Program-made: the position numbers and the translations under genes | The notes under the pieces: generated by a model | Seen by the model: the letters and a program-made list of their open reading frames with translations, nothing else | Told to the model about the DNA's origin: nothing | The model's database searches: none | NCBI GenBank assembly: GCA_940671915.1 | Contig: CALNVZ010002974.1 | Span: 36,292,207 to 36,356,206 of the forward strand | Length of the DNA stretch: 64,000 nucleotides | DNA from: Paracentrotus lividus | Lineage: Eukaryota > Echinodermata > Echinoidea > Camarodonta > Echinidae | Direction: 5' to 3' | Shown: positions 46,754 to 58,200 of the stretch, piece by piece | Layout of the letters: each line of letters opens with the position of its first letter | Position numbering within the stretch: position 1 is the first letter of the stretch

Positions 46754-48320
46754 CAGGCGCGGATCCAGGGGGGCCCGACGGGCCCGCCCCCCCCCCAAAA
46801 AAAAAAAAAAAAGGAGGAGAAAAAGGGAAAAAGAAGGGAAAAGGGAGAGAAAAGAAGAAAAAGAAAGAAAGAGAAGGGAATAAAGCCCGATGTTTGTACA
46901 ATATTCCCAAAACTTTATTCAATAAGAAGCGAGAAATGGGCCTAATTGGATCCTAAACGACCATAACTATGGCCTATAATGTGGTTGAGGGTCCATGGGG
47001 CCGATTTTTTCTTCTTTTTTTAAAGAAAAAGAAATACATTTCTGACGAAAAGTAAAAATAAAGAAAAAATATTTCAAACTATAAAGTTTCAAAATTTCAC
47101 AAAGAAAAGAGGCCTCGTGGACCCTTGGCCTAGTGGGCCCTCGGCCTCGGTGGAAAATAGTCGGCCTCGTGGAAATAATAGAAAGTGCCCCTTTATTTAT
47201 TCCATATATCTTTTAAAACCCAACTTTTTCGCTCGCTGATACTAAATCGTAATGCACAAATAACTCCAATTTTGAGCTCAAAATTTTCGGCTCAGGCTTC
47301 GCGCTCACACATAGGCCTATCAATTTAGGAAGGTATATATATATATATAATGCATAATTAACCCAAAATTTTCGGCTCGAGGTTCACGCTCGCGGATACT
47401 AAATAGGGTCAATAATACACAATTAACTACAATACTTTATGCCAGAAAGTGCCCCTTTATTTATTCTATATATCTTTTAAAACCCCAAACTTTCGGCTCG
47501 CGCTTCGCGCTCGCAGATACCAATCTAGTAGGGTATATAATATAATACAAAATGAACTGAAAATTTTACCTCAAAATTTTCAGCTCGCGCTTCGCGCTCG
47601 CGGATACTAAATAGGGTCTATAATACAAAATTATCTACGAATTTTAATACTAGAAAGTGCCCCTTTATTCGATATATCATTTAAAACCCAAAATTTTCGG
47701 CTCGCGCTTCACGCTCGCCGACATGTCTGATACTAAATCATAAGGCACAAATAACTCCAATTTTTACCACCAAATTTTCAGCTCGCGCTTCGCGCTCGCG
47801 GATTCTAAATAAGGTCTATTATACACAAAATTAATAATGCACAATACACAATTACAAAAACATATTAGTAGAAAATGCCCCTTTATTTATTCCATATATC
47901 TTTTAAATCCCCCAATTTTCGGCTCGCGCTTCGCGCTCGCGGATACTAAATCATAATGCACAAATAACTCAAATTTTGAGCTCAAAATTTTACCAATTTA
48001 GTAGGGTATATAATGCACAATTAACTCAAATGTTTACCTCAAAGTTTTCATCTCATGTTGACAATTTAGAATACATATTCAAAACACTAAAGTTTTGTTT
48101 AAATTTTTTAAATATTTTTTAAAAAAGTTTTTTAATTTTTTGCTAGTATAATTATTATTTTGTTTTCCTGGGGAGTAAAATTAAAATTGTTTAAATTCCT
48201 CGTTTTAGGTCAGTATATGCCTCTATATCGGGGTATGTTAACTCGCGCTTCGCGCTCGTAAGATTTTTTTTTTCAAAGTTGGGCCCCCCCCCCCTCTGGA
48301 AAACCCTGGATCCGCGCCTG
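46754..48320 (+). mobile_element. Non-autonomous DNA transposon, 16-bp perfect TIR, 5-bp TSD (copy B)
   Basis: The left end CAGGCGCGGATCCAGGG is repeated, inverted, at the right end, and CTATT (46749-46753 and 48321-48325) is the target duplication. Layout and sequence follow copy A: C-run, A-run, GA-rich tract, an AAGGCTCGATG-like segment, then tandem GCGCTTCGCGC units (47220-47960). Internal divergence from copy A is high, so they are separate, related insertions. No transposase. It lies just after the LINE tail. Confidence 0.85.
47220..48265. repeat. GCGCTTCGCGCTCGC unit repeats inside copy B
   Basis: Units of about 100-140 bp with CCCCTTTATTTATTC, ATATATCTTTTAAA, a TTCGGCTCGCGCTTCGCGCT core and GGATACTAAAT in order. 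At least seven cores between 47225 and 47945, and an isolated core at 48242-48258. Confidence 0.85.
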
Positions 48321-48929
48321 CTATTGGCCTTTAAATCAGTTCGCAATATCCCTTTTAACGAGCTAATGCCAGTATAATCAGATACTTTAAATCATCATAT
48401 CAAACATTTATATTACATCATATCACTCAGGTGAGGAAGAAAAAGAAGACGTAACAAATCCTATTCACTCGATAACATTGCATATGTAGGCCTATCAATT
48501 GATCATTTAAATAGAGCTCAGGACTCGGGAGACAATATTGAACACAACTTGACCCCGGGCATCATGTTCAGATCCCCTATTATATACATTAATAATGTAA
48601 GCTATAGTTTTAAATGTGCAAATTGATACTTCAAATCTAAAATGTTTCAATTTATTTGATTGCTAGCTGCGCATTATTATAATTTTGAGTCGAGCTCGAT
48701 GGGCCTTCAGATGAAGTGAAGATGCAAAACAGCATTATATTATTTTGAATTGATGTACCGGTATACAATTATGAAATTAATTGCTTGTCATTCAAACGAT
48801 TTATTCAACTCGTTGAACTCGTTGAATAGAACCAAGGAGCTTCATCTCCTTGACTGAACATAAGAAATGAACATTATTCCTGAAGTTTGTGACAAAATAA
48901 GAAAATACCCCAGGAAAATACCCAAGGCC

Positions 48930-49147
48930 AAACGGATGCCAATAGTTGCCCACAAAGAAGTAAAGCGCCAATAGAATGTGCCTTCATATCGCGCTTTCAA
49001 CAGCCAATGAAGATCGCCGTTACTTCGCGTTTTGCGTTATGCATGGCCGGAAAAAATTATTACGCGATATGCTTACGTCGTCAAATATCCATGTTAAATC
49101 CATAATTTTATCGAGTTTTGTAGTTTTAGATTTCTCGAAACTCTAAC
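48930..49147 (+). promoter_or_regulatory. Putative UBR5 promoter and 5' UTR with three CCAAT boxes
   Basis: CCAAT occurs at 48939-48943, 48968-48972 and 49004-49008, all on the + strand and about 30-36 bases apart. A CCGGAA (ETS-type core) is at 49047-49052 and a TACGTCGTCA (CRE-like) follows at 49074. The block is richer in CG than its flanks. The transcription start is not visible. Confidence 0.45.
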
Positions 49148-49209
49148 ATGACTACTGTTCACTTTGTTGTTCATCCCTTGCCGGGTAGTGAAGATCAACT
49201 GAATGACAG
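49148..49209 (+). CDS. UBR5: UBR5 exon 1
   Basis: Start codon to phase 2, donor AG/GTAAAT. Encodes the highly conserved N-terminus beginning [13 protein letters not shown] at -3 gives a fair start context. Confidence 0.95.
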
Positions 49210-52200
49210 GTAAATAGGTTTTTGTGCAATTTCTGGGGACATGTAATAAAGCAAGATCGATCTTACACAAACACTTGTGTGGTCCCATTCGTGTTTATCC
49301 GTGTGGTGAATGTGATGAGTGATCAGAAATGACAAAGAAGAAATTCTATTTGGTATTGAAATAATCTTATTTTTAATGTTTGATTATGTCTTCTAGGGTG
49401 TGATTTACAACCAAAAAAAAAATATGGGTTGGGGATAATTTCCACGGCTTAACTGCATATAGATATGTTTTGCATGCACTTTTTACTCAATGAATCACAT
49501 GAGTGTTCACAGCATTTGCAATCTTTTCTGATTTTAAAATTTTTATGTCTTCACTAGACTATAGAACCTGTACTCCCAGATAAAAATAAAAAAAGCTCTA
49601 ACAGTCACAAATCATACATTAAAAAAAAGTTCAATGTTTCATTTAGTATTTACATGACTTCAAACTCACTTTAAAATCTCGGAAAACGCAAAAAACAAGC
49701 TAAAACAGCCCACTCACCATGTTGAAAATTTCAATGATAGGTATGGTGAGAGTGCCCAAGTCTGCGCGGTGCCCATGTCTGCGCACCCACGTAAATGCGC
49801 AAATTTTATAGAACAAAACCCCTAACTAATATCAACCTGCAATCTTAACCTCAACAGTCCATTTTGATACAAAAAACTGCGAAAAAAATTGATTAAAAAT
49901 GGTTTTCAGCAAGTTATATTTGCTACCCTGAAAATTTCAACCATTCTCAAAAAAAGAAAGTCAAAAACTTGTGTGCGCTTGATTTGCGTGCAAAATGAGT
50001 TAGTGCGCAGACATGGGCACTATTTAATTCTGCAATACAAAATGACAGCCCTTCGTAAAATCGTTAAAAAAAATTTGTTCTTGTAAATTAATTCTTGAGA
50101 TTTTTTGCTTCATTGATCAATGGAATATGAAGAATGGAATAATATTGATGAATCTTAAAATAATACTTTACTTTTTATTGAAATTGAGGTCAAATTTTAG
50201 GTGCGCAGACTTGGGCACCGCCATCATACTCCCAGATAAAAAGCAAAAATGCTCTGACAGTCACAAATCATACATTAAAAAAAAGTTCAATGTTTCATTT
50301 AGCATGTACATGACTTAAAACTCACTTTAAAATCTCAGAAAGCGCAAAAAAAACAGCTAAAACAGCTCACTTACCGTGTTGAAAATTTCAATGAGAAAGC
50401 CGTCTCTGCATGAGCTATCGATAGTCCAAACGATCATCATGTGTGCTCATGCGTGCACGCACCATGGTGAGCCCTTACGATAGGGCTTCTTCTGTACAGC
50501 AGGCACAGGACATGCCGACACGCGCGGAAAACGAGATAAATTCACGGAAAAATCAAAGGAGGATCGTTTGACTGTTACTTTGACAAGCCATTTCCATGCC
50601 TCTAAATTCTGATTGTTTGTTTATTGGGGGACGATATACCAAGGACGTATGGATAGACAAATAACTAAACAGCCATAAAATTCCAAAGACTCTGATTTAA
50701 AGACATTCCTTGCCACTCAAAATTTTGGGGAAAAAACAAGGTAAGTTTCGATAACAATGCCTCAAAATGAGTACTAGCACTTCGTTACATTTTCAGGGGA
50801 AAATTTCTCGGTTTAGGAGGTTGATAATGACTTTTTCCGTTCGTTACACTCGTAGACATGACTTATAGAAAATCAATAATTCTGGGGCAATTAAGAAATT
50901 TAAAAAAATCACGAAAACCAAGGCGCTACATTCGCTTTTCCCAGGCGATATCGGAAGTGTCTTTTGTTCTCGAGATACCGATTTTTGTGTACCTACATGT
51001 ATTTGCATGTGAGCGCGAGAGCGCCATCTTGCGTTTGTGGGGGTACCTATCTTCACTCAGTTCAATGTCAAGACTTTTATTTTAAAGATGTTTAACACTA
51101 ACACTCACAAACAAGTATTCATGAATCACATGGTTCAGTATTGTGTACACTGTAATAAGGGAGTTTACAGATACAATCTGCGCATGCGCGAGTCTCCGAT
51201 ATCCACTTTCGGGGTCAGGCCATATGTACATAAAATGCGGCGACCGTACAGTCAACCCATGGGTCAACCAACGTACGGCATATCTACAAATTTTTATCAG
51301 ACAAAAATCTAGCTGTATATTTCTTTTTGTCAGTTTTTTCCTTCTCGTTTGCCATGTTGAATAATATGATGAGACATTTTCATGACTTTAATTAACGTTT
51401 TACTCCCAGAAAGTTGCAAAAACACCGACTGTGTACTTATGCACACCGGTCCGAATATCGAGATTTCAAGCCCCGTTGGTTTCGGCGAACTCAATGCCGC
51501 TTTGCCGTACGCGAGTTGGTAACTTACAAATTTCACTTTCAGTTGAGAAAAGAGACTCAAATAAACATGGTACCAAAATAAAGATAGGAATAAGTATACA
51601 TTGTCTATCTCATCAATAGACAAGTGCGATTCTTCATCCATATTTTCACAATATGAGCGAAAAAAAGCATGAAAACCATATGTAAATCAAAAGGTGTCAT
51701 AGACTTCACACATAAGAATTCCTGATATAGAGGAGACCACGTACATGTGACCCCTGACCCAATGACGTCACAGAGCTCCTATCGGTAACTGTAAACTCCC
51801 TTATAATGCAGAACTTTATTAATTGGTCTAAAGAAGAAAAAAATACCAGCCACAGGTATCAGCCAGCGAAAAATTCAACCCAATGAATGACTTTGTCCTC
51901 AAAGTCTAGTCCTGGAAAATCTGAAATACACCACAGTCCGGATATGGCTTTGCTGCTAGCATTTTTTTTCCCCTCTTTTTTTTTTTTTTTTTTTTTAACA
52001 CTGCATGTTTTATTCCATTATAAATGCGGTAGCACCAAGTCATAAACGGTCCGAACTCGCGTAAATACCGGGCCGGCCTACTCTATCAACCGCTCATGGA
52101 CTTTGGCCAGATTCCCTTTTTATTCCCTTTTAAATTCACACAAATACCTCACTTTTCTCCCATTGTTATTTTCATCACCTTACACTCAGAAAGACATCCA

Positions 52201-55200
52201 CCCCGTACATCCTTCCCCTCAAGGCTATTAAATCCTACCCTATAAATTTTGATATAAATGTCATATGGTGTCCCAGTACATAAACTATGCCTTACCCTCA
52301 CAACCGGCCATATAAGCCTGGCTGGATAAGTGAGGTCGGACTGCACATACTCTTTAAGTATTTACCTCATACATGTGTACATACTTTGTTTTTTTCTCCC
52401 TGGTTTTCCTACTTTTTGCCCCAGATATTGGCTCTCAATTTAAGCCCTAGTATATTTACATGTATATGTAACTATATCTCTAAGAGAATGACATTTTAAA
52501 TAAATTTTAAATTGCAGTCATGAAAGAAAACATCAAAAGCACCCCTGATATTTTCCCTCCTCCATCATAAATCTTGGGGTAAATTTGTCATTATGTAAAA
52601 TCATTATACATGTATTTCGTCCTAGAAGAGAGTTAAAGAAAATTTCAAATAGCAAGGATACTGAAAGGAACATAAAAAAATTCAGTCATTGGATAGTGGC
52701 AGAAAGTGTTAGTATGAAAATGAAAAATAAAGTTCTCTTTTTGAATGTCTTCGCATATAAAACTCAGCATAGTCCCATCATATGGCTTAGGTGCCTGTAT
52801 AGCCAGTACTGGAAGTATTGTCGTGGTGTGATCCCGTTTGTGATAAATTAAAGAAAAGCTCAATCTTTCATCTAGCATGATTACTTATACAAGTGTTATT
52901 GTTGAAGGAGGGTTGATCTTTCCTATTTATATCACAAAAATGTTATGAGTTATTGGGTGTACCATTTTAACATGAATCAGCTGTCTCTATTTCTTTATTT
53001 GGAGTGTACATGTACATGTTGATCAAGATTGGTTATTGTAACTTTGATTTTATTGCCCATTTTTGTTCTATTTGACAGATTGAGAGAGTTATCAGAGAAG
53101 CTTTATAAACAACCAGCACCATGGTGAGTGACTTTCAAGACTGTAAAACATCTCATTCAGAAATTATGTTTGTAAATTATATTGATGCCCATGATACATT
53201 TATTACGATACCGGTAATCTAATATCACAATCGTAATTGAGGGTAGGCCGAAGTAATTTTGCACCAAACTGATTTTGAAATTTATAAACAAATTCTTTAG
53301 AACCCTGCGTGTTTGCTGAAATGTGCTAAGTTTGGTTTAGCTTCCTTCAACTTTTTAAATTTTTTTTATTAACAAAATGATTTATTTATACATGTAGAAC
53401 AATTACAAGTATTTTTTAATCCCCCTGTACATGTAATTTAAAGCAGGGGGAGATGCTGAAAAACATTCACAAATTCTGCATGCTGTGAATACATGTATTA
53501 GAATTTTTCATGCTCAAATGATAGAGTTTTATAAATACATGTACTTGTGTTAAATTTGTATTTTATTTGCAATGTTGACAAAACAATTCAAAATTCCAAT
53601 TCCATTGTGCAGTGCTTCAGGAGTTTTGCCCCTCAAGAACCTGCCTGTGAAAAGCATCACCGTTGGACCAAACCATGCAGCATTCCTTCTGGAGGTAAGC
53701 ACAATGATACTTCTGATGGTATCTCACTTTACGGAGACTCCCTGCGACTCGGACACAGGATCAAAGTGTCGTAATGTTTAAAATGTTAAGCCTCTCCCTA
53801 CAACAGTATATATTTTCTGAAAGGAAATTTCCTGAGGATGGCAAAAATGTCATTCATAATAAGGTAGAGTGATGTAGTAACATCTTATGTGGGTTTTTAA
53901 AATTATTTTTGAGGGGCCCCAAATTTTTAATTCAGAGCCCCTATTTAAGTCCGCCTTTCCAATGACCCTTAATTTTTCACCACATTTGAATTGCTCATGA
54001 AATTCCCCTTAAAATATATGTATTTATTTAAGTAAATTTCTTCATTTCATGAAAAATAATTTTAACTGTAAATTGGCAGGGTTATTTTGGTTATCTCACG
54101 GCCAAGGGATGTGGCCAATCCGCCTCTCCCCATGATACAAAATTTTCTGGAACTTGGCACGTATTTGGGGCATGTAAGAATGAAAAAGCCTGCAAAATTT
54201 CACACATCTAGATTAAACACTTTTTGAGCTATCAGCATATGTAATTGGCATTTCACGTTCTTGCATTTGTACTACATGTTTAATACACGGTCCTATGGGG
54301 AAACTGAAAGCGCATAGTGCAACGATTTTTAAAGCTGTGCTTTACCTGATGGTCGAAACTATATAAATTTGGTATCACAAGATGCATACGACTCTATGCT
54401 ATAAAGTCATGAAAGCTATCGGCACCAAAAACTTATCCTTAATATTAATCCTTATACTTAAATGTACTAGGGCATTGAGAATCCCATTTTTGGCCACCAC
54501 TGTATGTTTGTGGTTTATGCCAGTGGCTTCTCTGTAGAAATGTGTATTTCTTTCATTGTATTGTCACTATACATGTAGCAAGTAAAGAAATACAGTCATT
54601 GAAGAAAAAAAAAGAAAAAAAGAGACCATTCCTCATTCAATATATGTAACATCAAATCTATACTTCTTTGTATATTTTTCTTAGAAGCTCTTTAAATGGA
54701 TATTGAAATCTCCAATTGTCAACATTGATCATAATATATTTGCATTTAATTGTACGTAAACAAATTATTGTGTTGTGTTTTTGTGTTTTATAGGATGGAC
54801 GTGTGTGTCGTATGGGATTCTGTATCAACCCTGAGAAGGTTGACAGTGGTGGTCCTCCCAAGAATGACAGCTCCAAAGGGTAAGGTTAATGGTCACTGGG
54901 TGGGAAGCAAATCAATTTGATTGACATGTATGTCAGGGCCAGGATTATATCAGTAGGCCTTCTAATAACTTCATTAATTTTTTTTAGTTTGCATTTATTA
55001 TATATAAGCAAATAATAATCCACTTGATAATTTATAATTTCATATTTATTTTTAAAATGTTTGCTGATGCTAACTGATGTGATCTGGGTACGTATACAAC
55101 CATTACTAGAGGTTTAAAGTTGTGAATGCACTCTTTTTATTTAGTAGCAAGAAGAGCTGGTCTTCATCTGCCCAGCTATCTTCTAATCGTTCACAATCAT

Positions 55201-58200
55201 CATCCTCGTCGTCATCGCGGCCGACCAATCCACTCAATCCATGGCTCATTAATGCAGATGAACCTTCAGGAGTTTCATCTGGGTAAGAATCATCACACTC
55301 TGCAGAAGATTCAGAAGATTCCAAACTTGAAAGATAGACCAAAAAAATCTCTTAAGAAAAGATATATTTATATTGAAATTTCTGACCGCGCATATTATTT
55401 CAGGTTTTTATATTGAAATATTGATATGATTTCTATGCAAGTGAAAAATAATTTGAAATTAAAAAATTGAAATTGAATTGAAATTGTCTGAACTAAAACA
55501 ATGGGAGTCTCCAGCGAACCTTATTAACATTTAAATCCAATTTTTGTTGGTTGTTGTTAGTTTTGTCCGATGACAAATGTTATATGTTTTAAATGAAGCA
55601 TTGATAGTTGTCTGTACCATTAGCAATCTTTGAATTATTTTTATCATTGTAGTAAGTGGTCGTCTAATTGCCGTACCCCATCCAACCGCACAACATCCAA
55701 CAACAACTCTAGTAGTGCATCTCGTAATCGAGGCCGGGTCATTCGTGCTCATTCTCGAGGTCGTGGCGGTGTCATTGTGGGAACTAGACCTGTTGTTCCG
55801 GCATCCGTTGTCCCTGAAGAATTAGTGTCCCAGGCACAGGTAGTTCTACAGGGAAAGAGCAGATCAGTTATCATCAGAGAGCTGCAAAGGACTGTAAGTA
55901 CCAGCTTATTAGGTTACATTCTGTTACAGCACCGCAAAATAATAACTGAATGTACGTATCATTACAATGAAGTACACCCTGAAGTGTAAATTGGTTTAAA
56001 AAATGAGAGTATACTATACTACAGTCCTGAACTTAAGTAATCATGTTAGTTTAAGCTAATGATTGATGTTTCTTTTCAGAACCTTGATGTCAACTTGGCT
56101 GTCAACAACCTGCTGAGTCGTGATGATGAGGATGGTGAAGATGCAGATGATAATGATACTTATCTATCTGGTGGTGATGACCTGGTCTCACTCCTAGATG
56201 GTGGTATCCATTCTGATCATCCTAGTGTGATCATCGATGCTGATGCTATGTTCTCTGAAGAGTTCCTGGGTCTACCTCCATCAAGATCTCGAGCTAGAGG
56301 CTCTAGCAGCAGAGGTACATCATCAATACATTTATCAAGTTATTGATTGATTTATTAACAAGGCAAATCCTTCATTTCAGTTAGAATTACACTGAACATG
56401 GATGCTCAAATACTATGGGCCTGTATTCTGAACCGTAGATTGAATTCTTATGAGTTGAAGTTCATGCAAAGCTATTGTGCGGTCCTTTTGTCTGAGGTTG
56501 ACTGACACATCAGACAAAAGGATCGCACAATAGCTTTGCACGAACTTCAACTCATACAAACTCAGTCTTTGGTTCAGAATATGGGCCTATGAGTATGTTA
56601 TGATACATGTTGAAATAGTATCATCAGCATTCATATCTAATTGTCAGTGTTCGAAATGTGTCTGTTCTTAATTTAAATAATTTTTTTTACAAAGAAATCA
56701 TGCTTAATGAATTTAATTTATATGATTATATTTAAACTGGGTCTAAAAATAACCTAACCAAACTAGCAACCAAGCCTACAATATTGAAGGAGCATGTGCT
56801 TGTGAAGCAAATTATTCCAGTTTTAAGCAAGTCATGTATAACATTTCACAAGTGCCTTTCTTAGTCCAGTAATTCCCTAAACTCATTATTTTGACCCCTA
56901 TGTCTACAAATAATATACTCTCATAGATCGTGATCGTGATGCCGAGAGAGATCCCCTCTTGCGTAGCCGTGAGAGACGCTGGCCTGAGATAGTCCTACGA
57001 GACACAGGATCGGGAGCAAGTAACAAGGCTGGTAGCTCCGAGGCTGCAGGAACTTCAGATACAAGACGAGGAGGCGCTGCTGGGCATAGCCAGAACCCTG
57101 TTGTCATAGGAGAGGATCTGGAATGGTGGTCTGAGAAGGTATGTTTAGGCATGATGTTATATGAAATTGAGCATTTGGTCTAACAGCATTTGGTCCAATG
57201 CCCTGTTTGTTCAATACCACATGGGCTAAATCCAATTGGTCTAATAAAAATTTGGTCTGATTTTTCCTTTGGTCTCATACATTCTTGGTCTGATTCTCAC
57301 TTGGTCTCAAATGGGTTTAATATTGTCATTTTAGTCCATATATCATTGTGCTATGATCTGAATTTAAAAAAAAATTGAATCCTGCAGGTTATTTATTTGT
57401 CTTTTTTCCTGCTTGGCTGTTATTGGATAACTTTGATATTTTTATGCTAATTTTCAAATTAAGAATTGACACTCTTGGCAACAATAGGAATGTAAAAGCT
57501 GAGTATTTTTTGTTCTTTCTTTTGTAAATGTTAATGATTAAATTATGCATTCATAGTTGTGGTTGAGGGAAAAGATTTAACCATCTGAATAATGCTAATT
57601 ATTATTTGATTAACTTGGCTCTTTTTTGTTAAAACCTTGCTTTAGGGGGAAGACACACCACGATTTGTGAGCATCGGTGCTATGTATTCTGAGCTGATTG
57701 CTGTAGGACAGAATGGTCTCATCTACCAATGGAAATGGTCTGATCCAGAACCCTACAAGAATCCAGAGGTAAGAGCATTTCATTCACAACATCATAAAAC
57801 CCCATTTGAACCCCCCCCCCCCCCGGGCCCTTTCTCGAAAGAGTCACAAGTCTAAGTTTGTGGACATCCCATTGAAACGCATGTTATTTCTGCAATGTCC
57901 CTATGGGTTTTCCAAGAACTTGGACTTATGGTGGTTTCGAGAAACAGGGGCCAGGTTCACTTTAATACAACTGGCCTCCAGGGCAACTGCTCAGAAGGAA
58001 ACTAGGGCCTACCCCCAGTACAACTAACCCCTAAACCAGCACTATAGAGTAGTTGTCCTGGAGTGCAATTTTTAAGGGTGCTGTCGACTATAAACTGACC
58101 ACGTCATTTGTCCAAGTTTTCCTCTCTTATTCTTTATTAAGTTCTCCTTCAAGCATCATTTTTCCATTTTATTCCAATTTCTTGCACAAAGAAAGACACA

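Larger units (their letters stand above)
49210..53078 (+). other. UBR5 intron 1 (3.87 kb)
   Basis: Holds a 167-bp duplication around a GTGCCCAAGTCTGCGC-ended element, and a 648-bp element with TAAGGGAGTTTACAG ends. The rest is AT-rich with no supported exon. Confidence 0.9.

Noticed and set aside
55106-55342. Minus-strand acidic frame over UBR5 exon 5
   Set aside because: Shadow of the Ser-rich plus-strand exon.
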